Assembly: GCF_025938095.1 (NCBI RefSeq) | Contig: NZ_JAPCZF010000004.1 | Span: 372,001-436,000 of the forward strand | DNA from: Novosphingobium sp. JCM 18896 | GTDB lineage: Bacteria; Pseudomonadota; Alphaproteobacteria; Sphingomonadales; Sphingomonadaceae | Direction: 5' to 3' | Length of the DNA stretch: 64,000 bases | Part shown: one piece after another, positions 1 to 8,842 of the stretch | How positions within the stretch are numbered: the first letter of the stretch is position 1 | Layout of the letters: each line of letters opens with the position of its first letter | Made by a program: the position numbers and the translations under genes | Notes under the pieces: generated by a model | Seen by the model: the letters and a program-made list of their open reading frames with translations, nothing else | Databases searched by the model: none | Told to the model about the DNA's origin: nothing

Positions 1-426
1 CTGCACGCGGTCGGCCTGGGTGATTCCATGCATCTCTACCCGGCGCAGATGTCGGGCGGCATGCAGCAGCGGCTGGCGATCGCCCAGGCGCTGATCAAGC
101 GGCCGCGCATCCTGCTGCTCGACGAGCCGTTCGGCGCGCTCGATCCCGGCATCCGCGCGGACATGCACACGCTGATCACCAAGCTGTGGCGCGACTATTC
201 GCTGACGATCATCATGGTCACGCACGACATCCGCGAGGCCTTCTCGCTGGGGACGCGCGTGCTGGCGCTCGACAAGCGCCGCCACGATCCCCACGCGCCC
301 CACCGCTTTGGCGCCACCGCGGTCTACGACCTGCCGCTGCGCCGCGATGAACAGCCGGCGAGCGAAGGCATCGTCGTCGTCGCCGACACCCCGCTCAGCA
401 TCGAGGAGACTATTCGACATGGCTAG
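1..426 (+). CDS. ABC transporter ATP-binding protein (3' part)
   Basis: The frame is open from base 1, so the gene starts before the window; only about the last 141 residues are here. Visible are the ABC signature (MSGGMQQR), Walker B with the D-loop ([11 protein letters not shown]) and the switch histidine (MVTHDI). Walker A is missing because it lies upstream. The sequence resembles the nitrate/taurine/sulfonate-type importer ATPases (TauB/SsuB family), a type often found beside urea/guanidine carboxylase genes. Its 3' end overlaps the next gene by 8 bases, so it belongs to the same operon and probably energises uptake of the operon's nitrogen substrate. The substrate itself is inferred from context. 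Confidence 0.9.
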   Translation: MHAVGLGDSMHLYPAQMSGGMQQRLAIAQALIKRPRILLLDEPFGALDPGIRADMHTLITKLWRDYSLTIIMVTHDIREAFSLGTRVLALDKRRHDPHAPHRFGATAVYDLPLRRDEQPASEGIVVVADTPLSIEETIRHG

Positions 427-889
427 CGACACCGCGGGCCTGGCCCGGCTCAGCATGAGCCTTCCGGGCGATCTGTTCCGGCAGCTCGACATGATGGTCG
501 AGGAGCGCGGCTTGCCGTCGCGATCGCAGCTGATCGCCGAGCTGATCCGTCACGCCCTGGCCGAGCACGAGGCCTTCACTCGCCCCGACGAGATGCTCGC
601 GGGCACGATCACCATCGTCTACCGCGGCGATCGTGGCCGGGTGCGCCATCAGCTCGCGCAGACCCAGGCCGATTACCTCAAGGAGGTGATCTCGTCGCAG
701 CACGTGTTCTTAGAGGACGACCAGTCGCTCGAGGTGCTGCTCGTCCAGGGACCGGCGCTGCTGCTCAAGGAACTGTGCGACGCGCTGCGCCGCGTGCGTG
801 GGGTGCACCAGCTCCAGCTCGTCACGACGACCGCGCTGCTGCCGCCGCTTTACGACAAGGATGCCGAAGAAAAGGGAGTCGCGGCATGA
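419..889 (+). CDS. NikR-like ribbon-helix-helix regulator, nickel site degenerate
   Basis: 156 residues. An N-terminal ribbon-helix-helix DNA-binding domain (about residues 8-50) is followed by an ACT-like domain (about 60-140), the NikR architecture. ATG at 419 overlaps the ATPase stop; upstream in-frame starts would run far into the ATPase. Aligned by eye with E. coli NikR, the four high-affinity nickel ligands His76, His87, His89 and Cys95 correspond here to Ala84, His95, Phe97 and Ser103, so only one remains. It is therefore unlikely to bind nickel in the classical square-planar way. Its position suggests a local regulator of the guanidine operon, perhaps sensing another ligand. Family assignment is solid; function is inferred. 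Confidence 0.82.
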   Translation: MASDTAGLARLSMSLPGDLFRQLDMMVEERGLPSRSQLIAELIRHALAEHEAFTRPDEMLAGTITIVYRGDRGRVRHQLAQTQADYLKEVISSQHVFLEDDQSLEVLLVQGPALLLKELCDALRRVRGVHQLQLVTTTALLPPLYDKDAEEKGVAA

Positions 890-1710
890 CCCAGGTTTTG
901 GCAAATCCTTCGGCGGCACGCGATCACGCGCGCGCCATGGCGGGCACCGTGGTCGAGGCCATGCCGATCGTACCCCCGGTCGCGGGTGATCTGCCCGCGG
1001 GCGTTTCCGCCGACGACCTGCTGTGGGAAGAGACGATTGCGGCGGGCGGCTATGCCACGCGTCGGTTGGCGCGCGGCGATCGCCTGCGCTTGATCGATCT
1101 CGAGGGCGACGCCTGCGCATCGCTGCAAATCTTCAACGCCGAAATGCCGACCGAGAGGCTCAACGTCGCCGATACGGTGAAGATCCAGTGGAACGCCTAT
1201 CTCGGCGCGGGCAAGCTGCTGCTCTCGGACATGGGCCGGGTGCTGATGAGCCTGATCGAGGACGGGGCCGAGACGCACGATACCTTCTGCGGCACGTCCA
1301 ACGCCGAAACCAATGCCGCCAAGTACGGCAATGGCGCGAACAGCGGACCCTATCCGAACGGCCGCGATCGCCTGCTGCTCGGTGCCGCCAAGCACGGTCT
1401 GCAAAGGCGCGACGTCCATCCCTGCGTGAACCTGTTCAAGGGCGCGAAGATCGAGGCCGACGGCACGATCACGCCGCAGGTCGGGCCCTTCGCGCCGGGC
1501 CGCAGCCTGGTCCTGCGCGCCGAGATGGACGTGATCGTGGTGGTCGCCAACTGCCCCCACGTGCTCGATCCGCGCGAGGACTGGACCGTGACCCCGCTGC
1601 GCGCGACCGCCTGGCGCGGCCCGGTCACCTCGGCCGAAGATCCGGTCCGCAATGCGACGCCGGAGGGCCTGCGCGCCTTCCAGAACGTCGAAGACTATTT
1701 CCGTCGTTAA
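886..1710 (+). CDS. DUF1989 protein, urea carboxylase-associated type / probable carboxyguanidine deiminase subunit
   Basis: 274 residues; ATG overlaps the previous stop (ATGA). It belongs to DUF1989, historically named urea carboxylase-associated protein. Published work on this family showed that the paired proteins form carboxyguanidine deiminase (CgdA/CgdB), converting carboxyguanidine to allophanate and ammonia. It carries the same landmarks as the next gene: a cysteine before an SN pair (FCGTSN), HPCVNLF, and AEMDV followed by NCPH. It is longer than its neighbour, with an N-terminal extension of about 45 residues. Which of CgdA or CgdB it represents cannot be decided here, so no symbol is given. 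Confidence 0.85.
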   Translation: MTQVLANPSAARDHARAMAGTVVEAMPIVPPVAGDLPAGVSADDLLWEETIAAGGYATRRLARGDRLRLIDLEGDACASLQIFNAEMPTERLNVADTVKIQWNAYLGAGKLLLSDMGRVLMSLIEDGAETHDTFCGTSNAETNAAKYGNGANSGPYPNGRDRLLLGAAKHGLQRRDVHPCVNLFKGAKIEADGTITPQVGPFAPGRSLVLRAEMDVIVVVANCPHVLDPREDWTVTPLRATAWRGPVTSAEDPVRNATPEGLRAFQNVEDYFRR

Positions 1711-1726
1711 CGAGGACAGGCCCCAC

Positions 1727-2362
1727 ATGAGCGTCGATCCCCACCTTTCCGGCCTTTCCGGCACTGTCGTCCACGATGTCGTCGTGCCCGCGCGCGCGCC
1801 GTGGCTGCACCGCATCGCGGCCGGCCAAACGCTCCGCATCGTCGATCTCGAGGGCAACCAGGCCGTCGATTTCCTGCTCTATGCGGCTGAAGACGACGCC
1901 GAGCGCTATTCCGCCCAGGATACGGTCTCGGCCCAAGGCAACCTGTTCCTGCGCCAGGGAACCGTCCTGCGTTCGAACGAAGGGCGGCCGATGATGACGA
2001 TCGCGGCGACTTCGGTCGACTATCACGACACGATCGGCGGCGCCTGCTCGTGCGAGTCCAACACCCTGCGCTATGGCCACCACACCAAGGCGCAGCACGC
2101 CTGCGTCGAGAATTTCCTCGAAGCCAACCTGCTCGACGGCCGCGGCAAGCGCGACATCGTCTCCAACATCAACTTCTTCATGAACGTGCCCGTGGAAGCG
2201 GACGGCTCGCTGGGCATCGTCGACGGGATTTCCGCGCCCGGACTGACCGTGGATCTCAAGGCCGAGATGGACGTCGTCGTCGTCGTCTCGAACTGCCCGC
2301 AGATCAACAACCCGTGCAACGGGTTCAACCCGACCCCCGTGCGCATGATTGTCGCCGCATGA
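1727..2362 (+). CDS. DUF1989 protein, urea carboxylase-associated type / probable carboxyguanidine deiminase subunit
   Basis: 211 residues, paralogous to the preceding gene and 16 bases downstream of it. Shared landmarks are CSCESN in place of FCGTSN, HACVENF in place of HPCVNLF, and AEMDV followed by NCPQ. These recurring Cys and acidic residues are probably metal or active-site positions of the DUF1989 fold. With its neighbour it likely forms the heteromeric carboxyguanidine deiminase that links the carboxylase to allophanate hydrolase. Its stop overlaps the carboxylase start by 4 bases, implying translational coupling. Confidence 0.86.
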   Translation: MSVDPHLSGLSGTVVHDVVVPARAPWLHRIAAGQTLRIVDLEGNQAVDFLLYAAEDDAERYSAQDTVSAQGNLFLRQGTVLRSNEGRPMMTIAATSVDYHDTIGGACSCESNTLRYGHHTKAQHACVENFLEANLLDGRGKRDIVSNINFFMNVPVEADGSLGIVDGISAPGLTVDLKAEMDVVVVVSNCPQINNPCNGFNPTPVRMIVAA

Positions 2363-5300
2363 GCTACGATACCGTCCTCATCGCGAACCGCGGCGCGATC
2401 GCCACCCGGATCATCCGCACCCTGCGGCGCATGGGCCTGCGCTCGGTCGCCGTCTTCTCCGAGGCCGACGAGGGCTCGCTCCACGTCTCCGAGGCCGACG
2501 AAGCCGTCTGCATCGGCCCGGGCCGTGCGTCCGACTCCTATCTCAACGTCGCCAAGATCCTCGATGCGGCGCGCAAGACCGGTGCAGGGGCGATCCACCC
2601 CGGATACGGCTTCCTGGCGGAGAACGTCGATTTCGCCGAGGCTTGCGCCGAGGCGGGGATCGTCTTCATCGGCCCGACGCCCGACAACATCCGCACCTTC
2701 GGCCTCAAGCACAGCGCCCGCGAGCTGGCCGCGGCCCATGGCGTGCCGCTGGCGCCGGGTACCGATCTACTCACCGATGAGGAACAGGCAGCCGAAGCAG
2801 CGAACCGTATCGGCTTCCCGGTGATCCTCAAGGCGACCGCCGGCGGCGGCGGCATCGGCATGCGCGTCTGCGAGGACGAGGCGGCCGTGCGAGAGGGCTT
2901 TGCCGCAGTCCAGCGCCAGGGCCAGAGCAATTTCGGCGACGCCGGCATCTTCCTCGAACGCTACATCCGCCGCGCGCGGCACATCGAGGTGCAGATCTTC
3001 GGCGACGGCGAGGGGCGGATCATGCCGCTCGGCGAGCGCGACTGCTCGCTCCAGCGCCGCAACCAGAAGGTCGTCGAGGAAGCCCCCGCGCCGCTGCTGC
3101 CCGCGGCGGTCCGCAGCGAGCTCATCGCCGCGGCGACACGGCTCGGCCAGGCGGCGAACTATCGTTCGGCGGGCACGGTCGAATTCCTCTACGACGCCGA
3201 GCGCGAGGAGTTCTTCTTCCTCGAGATGAACACCCGTCTCCAGGTCGAGCACGGCGTGACCGAAGAGGTCATGGGCATCGACCTCGTCGAGTGGATGATC
3301 CGCGGCGGCGCCGGCGATTTCGCCTTCCTCGATGCGCCGATCCCCGAGCCGCGCGGCCATTCGGTGCAGGTCCGGCTCTATGCCGAGGACCCGGCGCTCG
3401 ACTACCGCCCGACCTCGGGCACGCTGACCGCGGTCGAGTTCCCCGACGACATCCGCGCCGAGACCTGGATCATGGCGGGCAACACCGTCAGCCCCTGGTA
3501 CGACCCGATGCTGGCCAAGCTGATCGTCCACGCGCCGACGCGGGCCGAGGCGATCAAGGCGATGCAGACCGCGCTCGATCGCAGCCGAGTCGACGGCATC
3601 GAGACCAACCTGCGCTGGCTGCGCGACGTCGTCCGCACGCCCGAGTTCACCAGCGGCGAGGTATCGACGCGCGTACTCGACGGCATCACCTCGAACCCGC
3701 GGTCGATCCGCGTGATCAGCGGCGGCACGGCGACGACCGTGCAGGACTGGCCGGGTCGCCAGAAGCTCTGGGCGGTCGGCGTGCCGCCTTCGGGCCCGAT
3801 GGACGACCAGTCGTTCCGCCTCGGCAACCGCCTGCTCGGCAATCCCGAGGGTACCGAGGGGCTCGAGGTTACCGTGACCGGGCCGACGCTGAGCTTCACC
3901 GCGCCGGCGCGGATATGCCTGACCGGCGCCGATTTCGGCGCCACGCTCGACGGTCGCCCGGTTGCGCGCGGCGTGGCGATCGAGGTCGAGGCCGGGCAGA
4001 CGCTCGCGCTCGGCCGCGCCGCAGGCGGTGGCCTGCGCGGCTATATCCTGTTCGCCGGCGGGCTCGACATCGCAGCCTATCTCGGCAGCCGCTCCACCTT
4101 CGAGCTCGGCCAGTTCGGCGGCCACGCCGCACGCCGGCTGCTCGCCGGTGATACCCTGCATCTCGGCGACCAGCCCACGGGCGCGGCGCTGCCCGCGGTT
4201 GCCTTGCCCGAGCTCTCGACCGAGTGGACCGTGCGCGTGCTCTACGGCCCGCACGGCGCGCCGGACTTCTTCACCGATGGCGACATCGATGCGATCGTCG
4301 CGGCCGAGTGGCAGGTCCACTACAACAGCAACCGCACCGGCGTTCGCCTGATCGGCCCCAAGCCGCAATGGGCGCGCAAGGACGGCGGCGAGGCGGGGCT
4401 CCACCCGTCGAACATCCACGACAATCCCTATGCGATCGGCGCGGTGGACTTCACCGGCGACATGCCGATCATCCTGGGTCCCGACGGTCCGTCGCTGGGC
4501 GGCTTCGTCTGTCCCTTCGTGGTGATCGCCGCCGATCGCTGGAAGATCGGCCAGCTCTCGCCGGGCGACAAGCTGCGCTTCGTGCCGGTCAATGCCGGCG
4601 ACGCGACGACGGCCGACCGGCTGCAGCGCGAACTGGTCGCGACGGGCAGGGTTCCCGGTGCCGGCCCGGCGCGTCCGATCGAGACGCTTTCGCCGATCCT
4701 CGCCGAGATCGACGAGCGGCCCGGCTGCCCGCGCACGGTCTATCGCCAGCAGGGCGATCGCAACATCCTCGTCGAATATGGCCCGATCGTGCTCGACATC
4801 GAGCTGCGCATCCGCGTCCACGCGCTGATGACCGAGCTCGAGCGGCTGGCCCTGCCGGGCATCGTCGACGTCGTTCCCGGCATCCGCTCGCTGCAGGTGC
4901 ATTTCGACGGCGAGACGCTGAACCAGCGCGCGGCGCTGACGGCACTGATCGCCGCCGAGGAGCGGCTGGGTGACCTCGAGGATTTCGCGATCCCCTCGCG
5001 CATCGTCCACCTGCCGCTGTCCTGGCGCGATCCGGCGACGCTCGAGACGATCGAGAAGTACATGAGCGGGGTTCGCGCCGATGCGCCCTGGTGCCCGGAC
5101 AACATCGAGTTCATCCGCCGCGTCAACGGCCTGCCCGATACGGCGGCGGTGGAGAACCTGATCTTCGAGGCTAACTACCTCGTGCTCGGGCTCGGCGATG
5201 TCTATCTGGGCGCGCCGGTGGCCACCCCGGTCGACCCGCGCCACCGCCTGGTCACCACCAAGTACAACCCCGCGCGCACCTGGACGCCGCCCAACGTCGT

Positions 5301-5955
5301 CGGCATCGGCGGGGCCTACATGTGCATCTACGGGATGGAAGGCCCGGGCGGCTATCAGCTGTTCGGCCGGACCATTCAGGTGTGGAACACGCACCGCCAG
5401 ACCGACGCCTTCATCGAGGGCAAGCCCTGGCTGCTGCGCTTCTTCGACCAGATCCGCTTCTACCCGGTCAGCGCCGAAGAGCTCGTCGAGTGGCGGCGTG
5501 ACTTCCCGACCGGGCGGCGCGCGATCCAGGTCGAGGAATCGGAGTTCCGCCTCGCCGACTATCGCGCCTTCCTGGCCGAGAACGCCGAAGCGATCGCCGC
5601 TTTCGAAGATCAGCGCCAGGCCGCCTTCGACGAGGAGCGCGCGGAGTGGCAGCGATCGGGCGAGTTCGACCGCGTCACCAACCTGGCCGAGGCGGACGCA
5701 CCGCAGGCCGGCGCGGTCGACGTGCCCGACGGGGCGGACGTCGTCGAAGCGCCGTTCGGCGGTAGCGTCTGGAAGCTGCTGGTCGCCGCGGGCGACGAAG
5801 TGAAGGCCGGCGATACGATCGCGATAATCGAGGCAATGAAGATGGAATGCGAAGTGCACAGCCCGGGTACGGGCACCGTGGCCGCCCTCTACGTTCACGA
5901 ACGGCAGGCGCTGCAACCCGGTTCGCCGATGCTCGCGCTGAGGGCCGAGGCATGA
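2359..5955 (+). CDS. Biotin-dependent urea/guanidine carboxylase
   Basis: 1198 residues, a full single-chain enzyme. An N-terminal biotin carboxylase domain (about 1-445) has the glycine-rich ATP-grasp loop (KATAGGGGIGMR) and EMNTRLQVEH. Next come an AHS2/KipA-like domain from about 450 and an AHS1/KipI-like domain from about 790, together the carboxyltransferase. The C-terminal biotinyl domain carries EAMKM with the biotin acceptor at Lys1161. The reaction is ATP- and bicarbonate-dependent carboxylation of urea or guanidine. The upstream DUF1989 pair argues for guanidine: a urea carboxylase would make allophanate directly and would need no deiminase. The start ATG overlaps the previous stop. 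There is no frameshift. Confidence 0.93.
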   Translation: MSYDTVLIANRGAIATRIIRTLRRMGLRSVAVFSEADEGSLHVSEADEAVCIGPGRASDSYLNVAKILDAARKTGAGAIHPGYGFLAENVDFAEACAEAGIVFIGPTPDNIRTFGLKHSARELAAAHGVPLAPGTDLLTDEEQAAEAANRIGFPVILKATAGGGGIGMRVCEDEAAVREGFAAVQRQGQSNFGDAGIFLERYIRRARHIEVQIFGDGEGRIMPLGERDCSLQRRNQKVVEEAPAPLLPAAVRSELIAAATRLGQAANYRSAGTVEFLYDAEREEFFFLEMNTRLQVEHGVTEEVMGIDLVEWMIRGGAGDFAFLDAPIPEPRGHSVQVRLYAEDPALDYRPTSGTLTAVEFPDDIRAETWIMAGNTVSPWYDPMLAKLIVHAPTRAEAIKAMQTALDRSRVDGIETNLRWLRDVVRTPEFTSGEVSTRVLDGITSNPRSIRVISGGTATTVQDWPGRQKLWAVGVPPSGPMDDQSFRLGNRLLGNPEGTEGLEVTVTGPTLSFTAPARICLTGADFGATLDGRPVARGVAIEVEAGQTLALGRAAGGGLRGYILFAGGLDIAAYLGSRSTFELGQFGGHAARRLLAGDTLHLGDQPTGAALPAVALPELSTEWTVRVLYGPHGAPDFFTDGDIDAIVAAEWQVHYNSNRTGVRLIGPKPQWARKDGGEAGLHPSNIHDNPYAIGAVDFTGDMPIILGPDGPSLGGFVCPFVVIAADRWKIGQLSPGDKLRFVPVNAGDATTADRLQRELVATGRVPGAGPARPIETLSPILAEIDERPGCPRTVYRQQGDRNILVEYGPIVLDIELRIRVHALMTELERLALPGIVDVVPGIRSLQVHFDGETLNQRAALTALIAAEERLGDLEDFAIPSRIVHLPLSWRDPATLETIEKYMSGVRADAPWCPDNIEFIRRVNGLPDTAAVENLIFEANYLVLGLGDVYLGAPVATPVDPRHRLVTTKYNPARTWTPPNVVGIGGAYMCIYGMEGPGGYQLFGRTIQVWNTHRQTDAFIEGKPWLLRFFDQIRFYPVSAEELVEWRRDFPTGRRAIQVEESEFRLADYRAFLAENAEAIAAFEDQRQAAFDEERAEWQRSGEFDRVTNLAEADAPQAGAVDVPDGADVVEAPFGGSVWKLLVAAGDEVKAGDTIAIIEAMKMECEVHSPGTGTVAALYVHERQALQPGSPMLALRAEA

Positions 5956-7742
5956 CCGCGCGGGCCGTCAGCACGCTCGAACGTCGCAGCGCGACGGGCA
6001 TTGCCGCCGCGGTTCAGGCCGGCAAGACCAGCGCGGTCGCGGTGATCGAGGAAACCCTCGCGCGTCTGGCCGACTACGATGCGATCCAGCCGCAGGTGTG
6101 GATCAGCCGCGCGACCGCGGAAGATCTGCTCGCGGCGGCGCGTGCGGTCGACGCGCGGGTCGCGGCTGGCGAAGTGCTGCCGCTGGCCGGCGTACCCTTC
6201 GCGGCCAAGGACAACATCGACGTCGCGGGGCTCGAAACCACGGCGGCCTGTCCGGCCTTCGCCTATCGCCCGGCGGAATCGGCGACGGTGATCGAGCGAC
6301 TGACCGCGGCGGGCGCGATCTGCGTGGGCAAGACCAACCTCGATCAGTTCGCCACGGGGCTCAACGGCACGCGCAGCCCTTACGGCAGCCCGCGCAACGC
6401 CTACAACCTGGCCTATGTCAGCGGCGGTTCGAGCTCGGGCTCGTCGGTCGCCGTGGCGGCCGGGTTGGTGGCTTTCGCGCTCGGGACCGACACCGCGGGT
6501 TCGGGCCGCGTTCCGGCCGCTTTCCAGCACCTGATCGGCTTCAAGCCGAGCAAGGGCCGCTGGAGCAACCGCGGGCTGGTACCCGCCTGTCGCACGCTCG
6601 ACTGCATCACCGTCTTCACCGACGACACTGCCGACGCGCGGCTGGTCGACGGCGTGGTCGCGGGCTTCGACGTGGAGGATCCCTATTCGAAGCCGCTGGC
6701 CGACCGAACCTTGGGACGCAAGACGATCGGCGTGCCGCGCCGCGACCAGCGCGTGTGGTTCGGCGATGCCGAGTCCGAATTCCTCTACGACAAGGCGCTC
6801 GAGACGCTCTCCGGCATGGCCGAGATCGTCGAGATCGACCTGGCGCCGCTACAGGAAGCCGCGCTGCTGCTCTACGGCGGCCCCTGGGTGGCCGAGCGCA
6901 CGGCGGCGATGATGGACATCCTCACGAACAATCCCGGTGCGGTCGATCCGACCGTGCGCGAAGTCGTCGAGCCCGGGCTGACGATGACCGCGGTGGAGCT
7001 GTTCAACGGCATCTACCGCATGGCCGAGCTCAAGCGTCACGCTGACCTGCTGTGGGAGGGCATCGACATGATGGCCTTCCCCACCGTGGGCACGACCTAT
7101 CGCGTGACCGAACTCAAGGCCGCGCCGGTCCAGCTCAACAGCGCCTTCGGCGTCTACACGAACTTCGTGAACCTGCTCGACATGGCCGCGGTCGCCGTGC
7201 CGGCCGGCATCCGCGGCAATGCCACGGGCTTCGGCATCACCCTGATCGGCCCGGCCGATACCGACCGCGCGCTGCTCGACGCGGCCGACGCCTACCTTGC
7301 CGTTGCCGATCTTCCGTCCCCGCCACCACTCGATCTGGAGGGTAAAATGCAGACCGTGAAACTCGCCGTCGTCGGCGCCCATCTCAAGGACATGCCGCTG
7401 CATTGGCAGCTGACTTCGCGCTCGGCCGCCTTCGTCGGCGCCTTCGAAACCGCGCCGACCTACAAGCTCTACGCAATGGCCGACAGCGTGCCGCCCAAGC
7501 CCGCGCTGGTGCACAGCCCGGACGGCGCGCCGATCGCGCTCGAGGTCTACGAGCTGGGCGTCGCCGAGTTCGGCAGCTTCGTCGCCGAAGTGCCGGCGCC
7601 GCTGGCGATCGGCACGGTAACCCTGGCCGACGGCAGCAGCGTCAAGGGCTTCGTTTCCGAGCCCCGCGCGGTGACCGGTGCTGAGGACATCACCCACCTC
7701 GGTGGCTGGCGCGCCTTCATCAACGCGAAGGCCCCGGCATGA
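5952..7742 (+). CDS. atzF: Allophanate hydrolase
   Basis: 596 residues. An amidase-signature domain (about 1-440) carries the catalytic Lys86 (AAKDNID), the cis-serine near Ser160 in GGSSSGSS, and the nucleophile Ser184 in GTDTAGSGR. A C-terminal domain of about 130 residues (from about 465) is the AtzF-type domain that completes allophanate breakdown. It hydrolyses allophanate to ammonia and CO2, the last step of the pathway. ATG overlaps the carboxylase stop (ATGA). Length and order match bacterial AtzF/DUR1,2-like systems. Confidence 0.93.
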   Translation: MTARAVSTLERRSATGIAAAVQAGKTSAVAVIEETLARLADYDAIQPQVWISRATAEDLLAAARAVDARVAAGEVLPLAGVPFAAKDNIDVAGLETTAACPAFAYRPAESATVIERLTAAGAICVGKTNLDQFATGLNGTRSPYGSPRNAYNLAYVSGGSSSGSSVAVAAGLVAFALGTDTAGSGRVPAAFQHLIGFKPSKGRWSNRGLVPACRTLDCITVFTDDTADARLVDGVVAGFDVEDPYSKPLADRTLGRKTIGVPRRDQRVWFGDAESEFLYDKALETLSGMAEIVEIDLAPLQEAALLLYGGPWVAERTAAMMDILTNNPGAVDPTVREVVEPGLTMTAVELFNGIYRMAELKRHADLLWEGIDMMAFPTVGTTYRVTELKAAPVQLNSAFGVYTNFVNLLDMAAVAVPAGIRGNATGFGITLIGPADTDRALLDAADAYLAVADLPSPPPLDLEGKMQTVKLAVVGAHLKDMPLHWQLTSRSAAFVGAFETAPTYKLYAMADSVPPKPALVHSPDGAPIALEVYELGVAEFGSFVAEVPAPLAIGTVTLADGSSVKGFVSEPRAVTGAEDITHLGGWRAFINAKAPA

Positions 7743-8680
7743 ACCGCCTCCGCGCAATCACGCTGGCGCTGGTCGCCGGCATCGCCGCCACCCCGCTCGC
7801 CGTCCAGGCGAAGGCACCGGCCGAGCAGGTCATCCAGGTTCCCGGCTTCGCCGACTTCCTGGCCCCCGACGGCGACACCGTCTGGGCGACCAATCGCGGT
7901 CGGATCGAGCGCTGGTCGCGCACCCAGGGCAAGCTCGCCGAAGTGGCGATCGCCCGGCCCTGCGGCGCCATGGTGATCGCCGACGGCAGTCTCTGGGCCG
8001 CCAATTGCGCCGACGGCACGGTTAACCGCATCGATCTGGCGACCGCAAAGCTGGTCGCGACGATCCCCACCGGCCTCGCCAAGCTGACCAAGTCCGAGCA
8101 CCAGCTCGCCGCGGGGGCAGGCTCGATCTGGGTCGCCAGCAATGCCACGGGGCAGATCTCGCGGATCGACACCGCGACCAATCAGGTCGTCGCGACGATC
8201 GCGGTCGATCCCGAGACGTCCTATCTGACCTTCGGCTTCGGTTCGGTCTGGGCGGTATGCCTGCCCGGGCAGACGATCCAGCGCATCGATCCCGCGACGA
8301 ACAGCGTGACCAAGCGGACCGCCCTGGGCAAGGCGCCGGGCTTCCTCGCGGCTGGCGAGGGCGCGGTCTGGGTGCAGGAGCAGGGCGACGGCACGCTCGC
8401 GCGCATCGATCCGACCAGCGGCGAGGTCTCCGGCCGGGTCAAGGTCGGCACCGTGCTCAAATATGGGGACGTCGATACCGGTGCCGGCAAGGTCTGGCTG
8501 CGGACCACCGAGGATCAGACCTTCGTCGCGATCGATGCGCGGACGCTGGAGATCAACGCGCGGGTGGGCAAGCCCGAGGGCAGCGGTGCGCTGCGCTATA
8601 CGCGTGACGGCCTGTGGACCTCGGCCCACGACGTTCACACGCTGACCTGGTGGCCCAAGCCCCGCAAGATCGCGAAATAA
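7739..8680 (+). CDS. Secreted Vgb-like seven-bladed beta-propeller protein
   Basis: 313 residues with a signal peptide (hydrophobic core LALVAGIAATPLAV, cleavage near AKA). Seven repeats start with a small residue, a hydrophobic residue and Trp (DTVW, GSLW, GSIW, GSVW, GAVW, GKVW, DGLW) and mostly run to RID, about 40 residues apart. This is a seven-bladed propeller like virginiamycin B lyase or YVTN proteins. Its ATG overlaps the allophanate hydrolase stop, so it is the last cistron of the guanidine operon. True Vgb is a cytoplasmic lyase; the periplasmic location here argues for a binding role. The exact function is unknown. Confidence 0.8.
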   Translation: MNRLRAITLALVAGIAATPLAVQAKAPAEQVIQVPGFADFLAPDGDTVWATNRGRIERWSRTQGKLAEVAIARPCGAMVIADGSLWAANCADGTVNRIDLATAKLVATIPTGLAKLTKSEHQLAAGAGSIWVASNATGQISRIDTATNQVVATIAVDPETSYLTFGFGSVWAVCLPGQTIQRIDPATNSVTKRTALGKAPGFLAAGEGAVWVQEQGDGTLARIDPTSGEVSGRVKVGTVLKYGDVDTGAGKVWLRTTEDQTFVAIDARTLEINARVGKPEGSGALRYTRDGLWTSAHDVHTLTWWPKPRKIAK

Positions 8681-8696
8681 TTCGTTCCACCCCTGG

Positions 8697-8734
8697 CCTG
8701 CCTCCTTGCTGCTGTGGGGAGGCAGGTCCTTTTT
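8697..8734 (+). terminator. Intrinsic terminator of the guanidine operon
   Basis: A perfect 9-bp stem (8697-8705 with 8718-8726) is followed by a T run at 8730-8734, 16 bases after the propeller stop. It marks the end of the operon. Confidence 0.8.
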
Positions 8735-8751
8735 CGGGTCTTCGGCCCGTC

Positions 8752-8770
8752 CCGGTTCAACTTGAACCGG
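8752..8770. repeat. Perfect 19-base palindrome
   Basis: CCGGTTCAA and TTGAACCGG flank a single base. It lies between the operon terminator and the 3' end of the UrcA-like gene. It could be a bidirectional hairpin or a protein-binding site; no T run follows. Confidence 0.6.
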
Positions 8771-8842
8771 AACGAACCTGCATCATTATTACTTTGCCGT
8801 GATTTTCAAGGCAGCAGGCGTGTTCGCTTGCCGCGAAATCAC

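Noticed and set aside
308..418. Upstream extension of the NikR-like gene
   Set aside because: The extension lies within the ABC ATPase coding region; ATG 419 gives the normal RHH start and a short overlap.
2767..5916. A very long open frame on the minus strand opposite the carboxylase
   Set aside because: It is antisense to a clearly coding gene with biotin and ATP-grasp motifs. Long antisense frames are expected in GC-rich DNA, and its residue content shows no domain.
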